Assembly (NCBI RefSeq): GCF_009817885.1
Contig: NZ_CP041764.1
Span: 2,790,001 to 2,854,000 of the forward strand
Reading direction: 5' to 3'
Origin: Serratia rhizosphaerae
GTDB lineage: Bacteria > Pseudomonadota > Gammaproteobacteria > Enterobacterales > Enterobacteriaceae
Length of the DNA stretch: 64,000 bases
The translations under genes were made by a program, and so were the position numbers. Every line of letters begins with the position of its first letter. The first letter of the stretch is position 1. Below are positions 1-8,959 of this stretch, one piece after another. The notes below the pieces were generated by a model that searched no databases, had not been told where the DNA came from, and saw only the letters and a list, made by a program, of their open reading frames with translations.

Positions 1-214
1 GGTGCGTTTCAGATTGACGACGAGGCGACGGCTTGCCTAAACCTATAGGGAAGATGGCGCCCGCTAATTTGTAGGGACTATTGTCAGCGACGCCCGGCGG
101 CTTAACAATGCACATTTCTGCCTGGTATTTGCCTATTCCTACAAAGCTCTGTAGAAATAAGCGCTGTTTTATTACTATTTGTGAGGCGTAATTCTTAACC
201 AAATCGGAGGCGGG
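1..214. other. Upstream region of yqhC
   Basis: No convincing coding frame is visible on either strand. The stretch just before yqhC is AT-rich (about 120-210) and ends in a ribosome-binding site, CGGAGGCGGG, just before the yqhC start. In E. coli the divergent neighbour of yqhC is yqhD, so this may be a shared promoter region whose other gene lies outside the window; that is inference from synteny. Confidence 0.4.
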
Positions 215-1120
215 ATGAGCGACATTGACGAGCTTCGGTACCGGATGGCGCAGCAGGCGGCGCGCTTTGCCGTGGGTAACGGCTATACGCCGTCGCCGGT
301 GCCGCAGGTAAACATTCTGTATGCTGACCGGCATTATCCGCGCCAGCCGGTGATGTATGACCCCAGTATTGTCATCATTTTTCAGGGGCACAAGGTCGGC
401 TTCTGCGGCAGCAAGGTGTTCCGTTACGATCCGCGCAACTATCTGCTGATGACGCTGCCGCTGCCGTTTGAGTGCGAAACCTTCGCCAGTCCTGAGCAGC
501 CGCTGGTGGGGATCTCGGTGCGCATTGATACCCAGATGCTGCAGGATCTGCTGATCGATATCGGCGATGACGACTATCTGACGGCGCCGCACGGCGAGAG
601 CAGCGGCATCAACTGCGCATCGTTGCATGACGAGATGCTGTGCGCCACCGAGCGGCTGCTGGACGTGATGAGCAAGCCGCTGGATGCGCGGGTGCTGGGG
701 CCGCAGATCGTGCGTGAAATTCTCTATTACGTGCTGTGTGGCCACAGCGGCGCCTCGCTGCAGGAGTTGGTCAGCCGGCATACGCACTTCAGCCAGATCG
801 CCAAGGCGCTGCGGCGTATTGAAAAGCAGTATGCGGAGAGCCTGAGCGTCGAGGCGCTGGCCAGCGAGGTGAATATGAGCGTGTCGGCGTTCCACCATAA
901 CTTTAAGGCGGTGACCAACACCTCGCCGCTGCAGTACGTGAAATCCTACCGTCTGCATAAGGCGCGGCTGCTGATGCTGCACGACGGTCTGAAGGCCAGT
1001 ACGGCGGCGATGCGGGTGGGCTATGAGAGCGCCTCGCAGTTCAGCCGTGAGTTTAAGCGTTTCTTCGGTGTGACGCCGAGCGATGAAGTGGCGCGGGTGC
1101 GGGATAACTACGCCGCCTGA
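215..1120 (+). CDS. yqhC: AraC-family transcriptional regulator YqhC
   Basis: A 301-residue regulator with an N-terminal AraC_N-type sensing domain (about residues 20-170) and a C-terminal pair of helix-turn-helix motifs (about 190-292), including the typical VGYESASQFSREFKRFFG segment. In E. coli YqhC activates yqhD and dkgA in response to reactive aldehydes; that role is transferred from the family and not shown here. The order yqhC-yghB-metC matches E. coli, which supports the symbol. The start is preceded by CGGAGG at good distance. The gene converges on yghB across a strong hairpin. Confidence 0.85.
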   Translation: MSDIDELRYRMAQQAARFAVGNGYTPSPVPQVNILYADRHYPRQPVMYDPSIVIIFQGHKVGFCGSKVFRYDPRNYLLMTLPLPFECETFASPEQPLVGISVRIDTQMLQDLLIDIGDDDYLTAPHGESSGINCASLHDEMLCATERLLDVMSKPLDARVLGPQIVREILYYVLCGHSGASLQELVSRHTHFSQIAKALRRIEKQYAESLSVEALASEVNMSVSAFHHNFKAVTNTSPLQYVKSYRLHKARLLMLHDGLKASTAAMRVGYESASQFSREFKRFFGVTPSDEVARVRDNYAA

Positions 1121-1143
1121 CGGCCGGCTGCGCGGCCGTCAGG
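1116..1143. terminator. Bidirectional hairpin between yqhC and yghB
   Basis: A perfect 11-bp stem, CCTGACGGCCG (1116-1126) with CGGCCGTCAGG (1133-1143), and a 6-nt loop. It overlaps the yqhC stop codon and lies just before the convergent yghB stop. There is no U tract directly after it, so it is a probable rather than certain terminator. Confidence 0.6.
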
Positions 1144-1149
1144 CGAGGT

Positions 1150-1809
1150 TCAGGAGGCCTGACGTTTTTTACGCCAAATCACCAGCATGGCGCCGAGCAG
1201 CCCGAACACCAGCAGCGCCAGCGGCAGGATCATCAGGCCGGCCATCACCTGGTCTTCATAGCGTTTGACGAGGGGGATTTGGCTGAAGGCGTAACCCAGG
1301 CCGACCACCGACACCACCCACAGCAGGGCGCTCAGCCAGTTGAAAAACTGAAAGCGCATATTGCTCAGGCCGGAGATGCCCGCCATGGTGGGCAGCAGCG
1401 TGCGGACAAACGCCAGAAAGCGTCCGACCAGCAGCGCCGTCAGACCGTGACGGTGAAACAGCACGTGTGCGCGCTGGTGGTACTGCGCGGGCAGTTGCAG
1501 CAGCCATCCCTTGACCAGATTGGTATGCCCCAGCCAGCGCCCCTGCAGATAGCTGAGCCAGCAGCCGAGGCTGGCGGCCAGCGTCAGAATAATCAGGGTC
1601 GGTACGAAGGACATCACGCCTTTGGCGATTAAGGCGCCCGCCAGCAGCAGCAGGCTGTCGCCGGGCAGAAAAGACGCCGGCAGCAGTCCGTTTTCCAAAA
1701 ACAGGGTGATAAAAAGCACCGCATAAACCACCCAAATCACGCTGGGATCGGCCAGAGCCGTAAAATCCTGTTGCCAAAGCGCGTGAACAATCTCTTTCAA
1801 TACATCCAT
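1150..1809 (-). CDS. yghB: DedA-family inner-membrane protein YghB
   Basis: A 219-residue polytopic membrane protein, the same length as E. coli YghB. DedA-family proteins are needed for envelope integrity, cell division and proton-motive-force homeostasis, and are linked to phospholipid scrambling. The residues known to be essential in E. coli are present at the same positions: E39 and D51 in the ENG...LPGD loop and R130 and R136 in the GRFLAFVR segment. It lies downstream of metC on the same strand, as in E. coli, with about 160 bp between them. Confidence 0.93.
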   Translation of the reverse strand: MDVLKEIVHALWQQDFTALADPSVIWVVYAVLFITLFLENGLLPASFLPGDSLLLLAGALIAKGVMSFVPTLIILTLAASLGCWLSYLQGRWLGHTNLVKGWLLQLPAQYHQRAHVLFHRHGLTALLVGRFLAFVRTLLPTMAGISGLSNMRFQFFNWLSALLWVVSVVGLGYAFSQIPLVKRYEDQVMAGLMILPLALLVFGLLGAMLVIWRKKRQAS

Positions 1810-1967
1810 TTTCTGTCCCGTTGCGCCAGGTTCACCTTACGAAGCAAATATGATGGTGATTAGTGTACCTCTATTAGCGTAACCGGACATTAAATGACGC
1901 ATAGAAATATGCTTGCGATGGATAATTTTCCCCATTGTCTGCCCGATTTTTATCGGTTGCCGGTCAA

Positions 1968-3161
1968 TCAGCCGGCCTGCAGGCGCGCAAAACCCGCTGC
2001 CAGATCGTCGATCAGGTCTTGCACGTTCTCCAGACCGATATGCAGCCGCACCAGCGTGCCGGAAAAGTCGACGCCGCCGGCCGGACGGATCGCCTCCAGT
2101 TCCTCCGGCTGATTCGCCAGGATCAGGGATTCATAGCCGCCCCAGGAGTAGGCCATGGTGAAATGGCTGAAGTGGTCGAGATAGTCGGCCAGCTGCGCCT
2201 CGCTCAGGCGCTGTTTCAGGATAAAGGAGAACAGCCCGTTACAGCCGCTGAAATCGCGCTGATAGAATTCATGCCCTTTACATTCAGGCAGCGCCGGATG
2301 GTTGACGCGGGCGACTTCCGGCCGCTCGGCCAGCCAGCGGGCGACGGCGATGCTGCTCTGTTCATGTTGTTTAAGCCGTACGTTCAGCGTGCGCAGGCCG
2401 CGGCCTGCCATATAGGCGGTATCGGCATCCACCATCTGGCCCATCAGGTAGGAGTACTCACGCAGCTGGTCCCAGCAGCGGGCGTTGGCAACCGCGGTGC
2501 CGAGCATGTAATCGGAGTGGCCGATAATGTATTTGGTGCCGGCCTGAATGGAAATATCAATGTCGAACTCCAGCGCCTTGAACAGCACGCCGGCGGCCCA
2601 GGTATTGTCGATCATAATGACAATCTCCGGGTTTACCGCACGCACGGCGCGCACGATGGCCGGAATATCCTGCACTTCCAGCGTGATTGAGCCAGGCGAC
2701 TCCAGAAACACCACGCGGGTGTTCGGCTGGATCAGCTCGGCGATGGCCTCGCCAATCAGCGGGTCAAAATAGGTGGTGGCGATATTCATCCGGCCCAGAA
2801 TATGCGTGCAGAAATCCTGCGTCGGCTCATACACGGAACCGGTCATCAGCACGTGGTCGCCGGCGCTGACGAACGACAGGATGGCGTTGGAGACCGCGGC
2901 GGCGCCGCAGGGGTAAAGAACGCAGCCGGCGCCGCCCTCCAGCTCGGTCATCGCCTCCTGGAAGGCAAAATGGGTCAGGGTGCCGCGGCGGCCGTAAAAC
3001 AGTTCGCCATGGGCGCGCTGTGCCGTGGCGTATTTTTTATCGGCCACGGTGTCGAACACCAGCGAAGAGGCGCGTTGCGTCACCGGGTTGACCGCGCCGT
3101 GGGTATAGCGTTTGCTGCGGCCGGCGCCGATCAGCGCGGTATCGAGATTTTTGGACGTCAT
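1968..3161 (-). CDS. metC: Cystathionine beta-lyase MetC
   Basis: A PLP-dependent Cys/Met-metabolism enzyme that cleaves cystathionine to homocysteine, pyruvate and ammonia in methionine synthesis. The sequence tracks E. coli MetC closely: GELFYGRRGTLTHF near the N-terminus, MIDNTWAAGVLFKALEF, and the PLP-lysine segment SIQAGTKYIIGHSD near residue 210. I set the start at the ATG of MTSKNLDTALI (397 residues): it follows AGGTAA at good spacing and aligns with the E. coli start. An in-frame GTG/ATG further upstream would add 8 residues. The usual neighbour exbB is separated from metC here by a TRAP transporter. Confidence 0.95.
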   Translation of the reverse strand: MTSKNLDTALIGAGRSKRYTHGAVNPVTQRASSLVFDTVADKKYATAQRAHGELFYGRRGTLTHFAFQEAMTELEGGAGCVLYPCGAAAVSNAILSFVSAGDHVLMTGSVYEPTQDFCTHILGRMNIATTYFDPLIGEAIAELIQPNTRVVFLESPGSITLEVQDIPAIVRAVRAVNPEIVIMIDNTWAAGVLFKALEFDIDISIQAGTKYIIGHSDYMLGTAVANARCWDQLREYSYLMGQMVDADTAYMAGRGLRTLNVRLKQHEQSSIAVARWLAERPEVARVNHPALPECKGHEFYQRDFSGCNGLFSFILKQRLSEAQLADYLDHFSHFTMAYSWGGYESLILANQPEELEAIRPAGGVDFSGTLVRLHIGLENVQDLIDDLAAGFARLQAG

Positions 3162-3319
3162 ACGGCTTACCTGCGGGTTGTTCACTGCGAAAAGTTGATG
3201 CGTATTACGGTAGCATGTCGATAAATAGCCATCCAGACGTTTTTACTTCTGTGATTAAAAGTGACGGTTATTCACTGCCTTCGCGCTACCGCAAGGTGGA
3301 ATACGCTGTGCTAACGGCG

Positions 3320-3348
3320 AAAAAAAGCCCGTTTATCGGCAAACGGGC
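3320..3348 (-). terminator. Rho-independent terminator of the TRAP operon
   Basis: On the minus strand, an 8-bp stem GCCCGTTT/AAACGGGC with a 6-nt loop is followed by a run of seven T residues. It lies 37 bp past the dctM-like stop codon and insulates metC from the TRAP genes. Confidence 0.85.
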
Positions 3349-3384
3349 AAACAGGCAACGTGAAAAAGGCGGCAGAGACGCCGT

Positions 3385-4677
3385 TCAGCCGCCCATTACG
3401 CCAAACAGATGCGGCAACCACAGCGAAATGGCGGGGATATAGGTAATCAGCAGCAGCACCATAAACAGCACGCAGTAAAACGGCAGCATGGTTTTGACCA
3501 CCGCCTCGATTTTCTGCTTGCTGACCGCGCTGGCGACGAACAGCACCGAGCCGACCGGCGGAGTGATCAGGCCAATACCCAGGTTCACCATCATGATCAT
3601 GCCGAAATGCACCGGATCGATGCCCAGCGCGTTGGTCACCGGCAGCAGCACCGGCGTGAGGATCAGAATCAGCGGCGCCATATCCATCAGCGTGCCGAGC
3701 GCCAGCAGCATGATGTTGATGCAGATCAGAATGACGTATTTGTTCTGCGAAATGGCGGTGAAGAACTCGGTGATGCGCAGCGGCAGCTGCATATAGGTCA
3801 TCACCGCGCCGAAGCAGGCAGCGAAGCCGATCAGGATCATCACGATGGTGACGGTCTTGATGGTGCGGTACATCAGGTTGGGCAGTTCGGACCAGCGATA
3901 GTCGCGGTAAATAAACATGGTGACGAAGAACGCCCACAGGCAGGCAACCGCCGCGGACTCGGTGGCGGTAAAAATGCCGGACATGATGCCGCCCATGATG
4001 ATCACCACGGTCATCAGACCCCACAGCGTGTCGAGGCAGATTTTCAGCGCCTGACGCAGCGGTATGACTTCCCCTTTCGGGTAGCCGCGCTTGTGGGCGA
4101 AAGCGACGCACATCACCATCAGCGAGACGCACAGCAGCAGCCCCGGCAGGATGCCGGCGACGAACAGTGAGGCGATCGACACCGTACCGCCGGCGGCCAG
4201 CGAATAGATCACCGCGTTATGGCTTGGCGGGATCAAAATCGCCTGCACCGAACCGCTGGCGGTGACCGAGGCGGCGTAGTCGCGCGGGTAACCCTTTTTC
4301 TCCATTTCCGGCACCATCACCGAGCCTATCGACGCGGTATCCGCCACCGAAGAGCCGGAAATAGCGCCGAAGAAGGTGGAGGCGACGATATTGACCAGCG
4401 ACAGGCCGCCGCGTACAAAGCCGACGAAGATATAGGCGAAACTGACCAGCCGGCGGGCGATGCCGCCTTCCGCCATAATGGCGCCGGCCAGGATAAAGAA
4501 CGGGATAGCCAGCAGGGAGAACTTGTTGACGCCGCTGGTCATCTGGATCATCAGCGCTTCCAGCGGCAGGTCGATCCACAGCGCGCCGGCGATGGCGCTC
4601 AGCCCCACGGCGTAGGCCACCGGCACGCCGATGGCCAGCAGCAGGGCGAGAGAAGCAAGCAGGATAAAGGCGTCCAT
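3385..4677 (-). CDS. TRAP transporter large permease subunit (DctM family)
   Basis: A 430-residue, strongly hydrophobic protein with roughly twelve membrane segments. The family signatures PFFILAGAIMAEGGIARRLV and GSSVADTASIGSVMVPEM identify the DctM/SiaM large subunit, which carries out sodium-coupled solute translocation in the inner membrane. It is the last gene of a dctP-dctQ-dctM order on the minus strand and ends before a clear terminator. The substrate cannot be told from the sequence; family substrates include C4-dicarboxylates, sialic acid, uronates and diketogulonate. No adjacent catabolic gene or regulator points to one. Confidence 0.92.
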   Translation of the reverse strand: MDAFILLASLALLLAIGVPVAYAVGLSAIAGALWIDLPLEALMIQMTSGVNKFSLLAIPFFILAGAIMAEGGIARRLVSFAYIFVGFVRGGLSLVNIVASTFFGAISGSSVADTASIGSVMVPEMEKKGYPRDYAASVTASGSVQAILIPPSHNAVIYSLAAGGTVSIASLFVAGILPGLLLCVSLMVMCVAFAHKRGYPKGEVIPLRQALKICLDTLWGLMTVVIIMGGIMSGIFTATESAAVACLWAFFVTMFIYRDYRWSELPNLMYRTIKTVTIVMILIGFAACFGAVMTYMQLPLRITEFFTAISQNKYVILICINIMLLALGTLMDMAPLILILTPVLLPVTNALGIDPVHFGMIMMVNLGIGLITPPVGSVLFVASAVSKQKIEAVVKTMLPFYCVLFMVLLLITYIPAISLWLPHLFGVMGG

Positions 4678-4690
4678 AGCACGGGCTCCG

Positions 4691-5197
4691 TCAGGTATTG
4701 CCGAGCATCACCACCGGGCGGTGGTGCTGCGGGCCGAAGAGTAGCCGCTCAATCACGAACAGCAGGGTGACGGCCGAGCCCAGCGGCAGCGGCAGGTAGG
4801 CCTGGCCGGCGCTCAGCAGCGGGAATTCCGCCATCGGCTGCTGCCACAGCTGGCTGCACAGGCCGTAGCCGTAATAAAGAATAAACAGGCTAATCACCGT
4901 CATCAGCAGGTCCGCCAGCCGGCCGCACAGACGCTGCCAGACCGGCGGCAGACGGTCGGTCAGCATATTGACGGCGATATGCGCGCCGGCGCGGTAGCTG
5001 ACGGCGGCGCCGATAAAGGTAAAGGTCACCATGCACAAGATGGCGATCGGCTCCGGCCAGGCGGCGCCCTCATTGAGCACGTAGCGGCTGAAGATGCCGA
5101 CCGGTATGACGGCGACCATCACCAGCAGCGCCGCGCCGGCCAGCCACATGGCGATACGGTACAGCAGATCCATTGCCTGATGATAAGCATGTGCCAT
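4691..5197 (-). CDS. TRAP transporter small permease subunit (DctQ family)
   Basis: 168 residues with four predicted membrane helices, including the conserved YVLNEGAAWPEPIAILCMVTF-like region typical of DctQ. It forms the membrane complex with the large permease encoded 13 bp downstream. The ATG at 5197 is chosen because it has GGAGG six bases upstream; a TTG two codons earlier lies too close to that site. It sits between the solute-binding protein and large permease genes, consistent with one operon. Confidence 0.88.
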   Translation of the reverse strand: MAHAYHQAMDLLYRIAMWLAGAALLVMVAVIPVGIFSRYVLNEGAAWPEPIAILCMVTFTFIGAAVSYRAGAHIAVNMLTDRLPPVWQRLCGRLADLLMTVISLFILYYGYGLCSQLWQQPMAEFPLLSAGQAYLPLPLGSAVTLLFVIERLLFGPQHHRPVVMLGNT

Positions 5198-5231
5198 AAC
5201 CAACCTCCGAGAAAACGGGAAAAAGAGCGGG

Positions 5232-6209
5232 TTACTGCACCGCGTTGATGCGGTCGATCAGCGCCTGATGCGCCTTGCCGTACTGGTCGCGCACCGGCTG
5301 GGTCATCTTATAGAACGCCTCACGATCGATCTCATGGAACTGCACGCCGCCGGCCTTCATTTTTTCCAGCGCCTGCTGGTTATAGGCGGCCCACAGGGTG
5401 CGCTGCTCGGCCTGCGCCTCTTTCGCCAGTTTGAGGATTAGCTGCTGGTCTTCCGGGGTCAGCTTGTCCCATTTGACTTTGGAATAGAGAAACAGCTCAG
5501 GAATAATAAAGTGGCGGCTCAGGGTGTAGTTTTTGGTTACCGGCAGATAGTTGTGGGCGATAAAGGTCGGCGGGTTGTTTTCCGCGCCGTCGATAACGCC
5601 GGTCTGCAGGCCGCTGAACACTTCGCTGACGCCCATACTGACGGCGTTGGCGCCCATGGCTTTCAGCGTTGCCAGCGCGATTGGGCTGCCCTGAACGCGG
5701 ATTTTCATCCCCTGCAGATCCTGCGGCTTCACCACCGGTTTTTTGGTGATCAGATTGCGGGTGCCGGAATCCATCCAGCCTAGGAACACCAGCCGTGAGG
5801 CCGGGTCGTTGGTGATTTTATCGCCGATCTCCTTGCCGATTTCACCGTCCAGCACCTTATGCAGATGCGCCTCGTCGCGGAAGATGTACGGCAGGGTGAA
5901 CACATCGATCTCCGGTAAAATCGCCGCTACCGGCGCCATGGATACGCGGATAACGTCAATGGCGCCGATCTGCGCCTGCTCGATCATCTGCTTTTCGTCG
6001 CCGAGCATGCCGCCGGGGAAGGTTTTCAGCTCCAGCCGGCCCTGCGTGGCGGTTTTCAGCTTGTCTCCCATATGCTGCACCGCCACGACGTTGGGGTAAC
6101 CTTCCGGGTGGACGTCGGCGGCTTTGATTGGTTGCGCCAGTGCGGCCTGGCTGCACAGCAATGTGCAGAGGGAGAGGCACAAACCTGATAGGGCGTGGGG
6201 CAGTTTCAT
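5232..6209 (-). CDS. TRAP transporter periplasmic solute-binding protein (DctP family)
   Basis: 325 residues with a cleavable signal peptide ending near AALAQP (about residue 26). The DctP fold is supported by the MKIRVQGSPIALATLKAMGA segment, whose arginine normally binds the substrate carboxylate, and by the later DGAENNPPTFIAHNY motif. It captures an organic acid anion in the periplasm and hands it to the DctQ/DctM pair encoded downstream. It is first in the operon, and the upstream 445 bp should hold its promoter. Exact ligand unknown. Confidence 0.9.
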   Translation of the reverse strand: MKLPHALSGLCLSLCTLLCSQAALAQPIKAADVHPEGYPNVVAVQHMGDKLKTATQGRLELKTFPGGMLGDEKQMIEQAQIGAIDVIRVSMAPVAAILPEIDVFTLPYIFRDEAHLHKVLDGEIGKEIGDKITNDPASRLVFLGWMDSGTRNLITKKPVVKPQDLQGMKIRVQGSPIALATLKAMGANAVSMGVSEVFSGLQTGVIDGAENNPPTFIAHNYLPVTKNYTLSRHFIIPELFLYSKVKWDKLTPEDQQLILKLAKEAQAEQRTLWAAYNQQALEKMKAGGVQFHEIDREAFYKMTQPVRDQYGKAHQALIDRINAVQ

Positions 6210-6654
6210 CGCGGATCTCCAGAGTGTCGGGCATCGGGGTTATTGTTGTTCATCATCCCAGGCACGCAGCGTGAACAGAAAGGGGCGCGTCAGGCCGGGT
6301 TCGCGCTGCGTCAGTACAAAAGATAAACACAGTTGAAACCTGCTTGCTACATAATTGAAAAGCTGTTTTAAAAATAATTGATCGCCATCACTGTGATGAC
6401 GTAAAAGCCGTCGTGTTTCGTGATGAGGTTAAAAAAACGGCTGAACGGTGACGGGTTTGTTGGCGTTTGACTGGGTAAATGTTACACAGCGGCGTCTGAT
6501 AAAGCTGCGGCTGGCGCGGGTTAACGGTTTTTTGGACTAGGGATGCGTTATTGAGTAAATAATAATGATAACTACTATCAATCCGTGATTTGTTTGATAT
6601 GATCGCACGCTGAATTCTCGTTTAATTTTGATCGGTAATGGTTGGAGGCGCAGC
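6210..6654. other. Intergenic region between the TRAP operon and exbB
   Basis: A 445-bp divergent intergenic region with no convincing gene. It contains the Fur-like site described separately and a short palindrome CATCACTGTGATG (6386-6398), which could be an operator for the TRAP operon but is too short to assign. Confidence 0.5.
6561..6579. promoter_or_regulatory. Fur-box-like operator upstream of exbB
   Basis: The 19-bp sequence AATAATGATAACTACTATC matches the classical Fur box GATAATGATAATCATTATC at 15 of 19 positions and lies about 75 bp before the exbB start. exbBD operons are commonly Fur-repressed, so iron-responsive control is a well-supported inference. Confidence 0.75.
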
Positions 6655-7632
6655 GTGAAAACGGCTGGCAAGACTATGAATCAAAGAGCCCGCGGCGCTG
6701 GCCGGGGACAGTGGGGCGCCGTATTCGGGCGCGGTTTGATCGCGTCCATGGTGCTGGTGGCCGGGCTGGCCGGCAGCGCGCAGGCCGCGCCGGAAACTCA
6801 GCCGGCCGCTACCGAGAGCGCCTCTGCGCCGGCAACGCCGGCTCCGGCGAGCGCCGCGCCGCAGTCAGTGACGCCGGTCAACCCGGCGCCGACCGTCCAG
6901 CCGCCGGAAACGCGCGGTATGGACTTGTCCGTCTGGGGCATGTATCAGCACGCCGATGCGGTGGTGAAAACCGTAATGATCGGCCTGGTGCTGGCATCGA
7001 TCATCACCTGGACCATTCTGTTTGCCAAAGGCAGCGAACTGACGCGCGCCAAGCGTCGCCTGCGCCGTGAGCATCAGCAGCTGGCCGAGGCCCGCTCGCT
7101 GGATGAAGCCAGCCAGATGGCCCAAGGCTTCCAGCCGGAGAGCATCAGCGCCGTACTGCTGAATGACGCGCAGAACGAGCTGGAGCTGTCGGCGGAATCC
7201 AACGACAACAACGGCATTAAAGAGCGCGCCGGCTTCCGCTTTGAACGCCGGGTGGCGGCCTACGGGCGTCAGCTGGGCAAGGGCAACGGCTTCCTGGCCA
7301 CCATCGGTGCGATCTCGCCGTTTGTCGGCCTGTTCGGCACCGTTTGGGGCATTATGAACAGCTTTATCGGCATCGCGCACTCGCAGACCACCAACCTGGC
7401 GGTGGTCGCACCGGGCATCGCAGAAGCGCTGCTGGCTACCGCGCTGGGCCTGGTTGCCGCCATCCCGGCGGTGGTGATTTACAACATCTTCGCCCGCGTG
7501 ATCGGCGGCCACCGTGCGCAGGTTGGCGACGTGGCGGCGCAGGTGCTGCTGCTGCTGAGCCGTGACCTGGATCTGGCGGCGACGGCGGAAGCCAAACGCG
7601 CACAGCACGCACACCAGCTGCGGGCGGGGTGA
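6655..7632 (+). CDS. exbB: TonB-system energy transducer subunit ExbB
   Basis: A MotA/TolQ/ExbB proton-channel protein which, with ExbD, harvests the proton-motive force to energise TonB-dependent uptake through outer-membrane receptors. It shows an N-terminal signal-like segment, an Ala/Pro-rich stretch, a first membrane helix (about VKTVMIGLVLASIITWTILF) and the conserved TolQ/ExbB core with GAISPFVGLFGTVWGIM and ALLATALGLVAAIPAVVIYN. I place the start at the GTG at 6655 (325 residues) because GGAGG lies seven bases upstream; an in-frame TTG at 6628 has no such site. exbD follows after 3 bp. Confidence 0.93.
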   Translation: MKTAGKTMNQRARGAGRGQWGAVFGRGLIASMVLVAGLAGSAQAAPETQPAATESASAPATPAPASAAPQSVTPVNPAPTVQPPETRGMDLSVWGMYQHADAVVKTVMIGLVLASIITWTILFAKGSELTRAKRRLRREHQQLAEARSLDEASQMAQGFQPESISAVLLNDAQNELELSAESNDNNGIKERAGFRFERRVAAYGRQLGKGNGFLATIGAISPFVGLFGTVWGIMNSFIGIAHSQTTNLAVVAPGIAEALLATALGLVAAIPAVVIYNIFARVIGGHRAQVGDVAAQVLLLLSRDLDLAATAEAKRAQHAHQLRAG

Positions 7633-7635
7633 TCT

Positions 7636-8058
7636 ATGGCGATGCGCTTAAATGAAGATCTGGACGACAGCGGCGAACTGCACGAAATCAACGTAACGCC
7701 GTTTATCGACGTTATGCTGGTGCTGTTGATCATCTTTATGGTGGCGGCGCCTCTGGCTACGGTGGATATCCGTGTCGACTTGCCGGCTTCGACGGCCAAG
7801 CCGCAGCCGCGTCCGGAAAAACCGGTATTCCTGTCGGTGAAGGCTGACAAACAGCTGTACGTCGGCGACCAGCCGGTGACGGCGGAGCAGCTGACCTCGG
7901 TACTGGACAGCCGCACCCAGTCCAACAAGGAAACCACCATTTTCTTCCAGGCGGACAAGAGTGTGGATTACGCCACGCTGATGAGCGTGATGGATACGCT
8001 GCGCAACGCCGGCTACCTGAAGGTGGGGCTGGTGGGGATGGAAGGGGCTGCCAAGTAA
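7636..8058 (+). CDS. exbD: TonB-system energy transducer subunit ExbD
   Basis: 140 residues: a short cytoplasmic N-terminus, one membrane helix and a periplasmic ExbD/TolR domain. The helix contains the conserved NVTPFIDVMLVLLIIFMV, whose aspartate (near residue 25) is the proton-carrying residue of the family. It forms the ExbB-ExbD motor with the product of the gene 3 bp upstream, and the unit ends at a strong terminator. Confidence 0.96.
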   Translation: MAMRLNEDLDDSGELHEINVTPFIDVMLVLLIIFMVAAPLATVDIRVDLPASTAKPQPRPEKPVFLSVKADKQLYVGDQPVTAEQLTSVLDSRTQSNKETTIFFQADKSVDYATLMSVMDTLRNAGYLKVGLVGMEGAAK

Positions 8059-8075
8059 CTTCCTGAGAAAGCGTA

Positions 8076-8105
8076 AAAGGCCGGGCATTGCCCGGCCTTT
8101 CTTTT
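8076..8105 (+). terminator. Rho-independent terminator after exbD
   Basis: A perfect 11-bp stem AAAGGCCGGGC/GCCCGGCCTTT with a 3-nt loop, followed by CTTTT. It lies 17 bp after the exbD stop and 19 bp before the convergent shikimate-dehydrogenase-like gene, so it may work in both directions. Confidence 0.9.
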
Positions 8106-8123
8106 ATCTGCTATCTGCGGCGC

Positions 8124-8942
8124 TCAGCCGCGCGCATGCGCCGCCGCGCGGGCGACCTGTTCATCGCTCGGCCGCACGCCGGTGTACAGAACAAACTGCT
8201 CCAGCGCCTGCAGCGCAATCACTTCCGCGCCGGTAATCACCGCTTTACCCTGCTGGCGGGCGTGGCGAATCAGCGGCGTTTCCGCCGGCAGCGCCACCAC
8301 GTCAAACACCCGCTCGGCGACGGCGATACAGCCCGGCTCAAAGGCCAGCTGCTGCGCTTCGGCGCCGCCCGCCATGCCGATCGGCGTGACGTTAATCAGC
8401 ATCTGCGGCTGCAGGCTACCCATCTCTGCTTGCCACTCATAACCGTATTGCTGCGCCAGCGCCCGGCCGGCGGCCTCATTGCGCGCGATAATATGTCCGT
8501 TACGCAGGCCGGCGTCGCGCAGCGCGGCGGTCACCGCTTTGGCCATGCCGCCGCTGCCGCGCAGGGCGAACGAGGTGTCCGGCGACACCTGGTGCTGCGC
8601 CAGCAGTTTGGCGACGGCAATGTAGTCGGTGTTATAGGCACGCAGAAAGCCGCCGTCGTTGACGATGGTGTTGACCGAATCGATGGCCGTGGCGGACGGA
8701 TCCAGCTCATCCAGGAACGGGATGCAGCTCTCTTTGAACGGCATGGATACCGCGCAGCCGCGGATGCCCAGCGCGCGTACGCCGCCGACCGCCGCCTGAA
8801 TATCGTTGGTGGTGAACGCCTTGTAGATGAAGTTCAGCCCCAGCGCCTGATACAGGTAATTGTGGAAGCGGGTGCCGAAGTTGCCGGGACGGCCGGCCAG
8901 CGACATGCACAGCTGGGTATCTTTATTAATGTTTTGCGGCAT
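8124..8942 (-). CDS. Shikimate 5-dehydrogenase-like protein (AroE family)
   Basis: 272 residues with the AroE two-domain fold: an N-terminal substrate domain with CAVSMPFKE in place of the usual NVTxPxK, the conserved AYNTDYIA segment, and a glycine-rich nucleotide motif (ALRGSGGMAKAV). It resembles the SDH-like branch typified by Haemophilus HI0607 rather than canonical AroE. A redox role on shikimate- or quinate-like acids is probable; the physiological substrate is unknown. It begins 17 bp after scrR on the same strand, with AAGGAG before its ATG, so it may be co-transcribed with the sucrose regulon. Confidence 0.8.
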   Translation of the reverse strand: MPQNINKDTQLCMSLAGRPGNFGTRFHNYLYQALGLNFIYKAFTTNDIQAAVGGVRALGIRGCAVSMPFKESCIPFLDELDPSATAIDSVNTIVNDGGFLRAYNTDYIAVAKLLAQHQVSPDTSFALRGSGGMAKAVTAALRDAGLRNGHIIARNEAAGRALAQQYGYEWQAEMGSLQPQMLINVTPIGMAGGAEAQQLAFEPGCIAVAERVFDVVALPAETPLIRHARQQGKAVITGAEVIALQALEQFVLYTGVRPSDEQVARAAAHARG

Positions 8943-8959
8943 GGAGCGCTCCTTGGTAA

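Noticed and set aside
6386..6398. Palindrome CATCACTGTGATG as a CRP or GntR operator
   Set aside because: Too short and not a full match to either consensus; mentioned only as part of the intergenic region.
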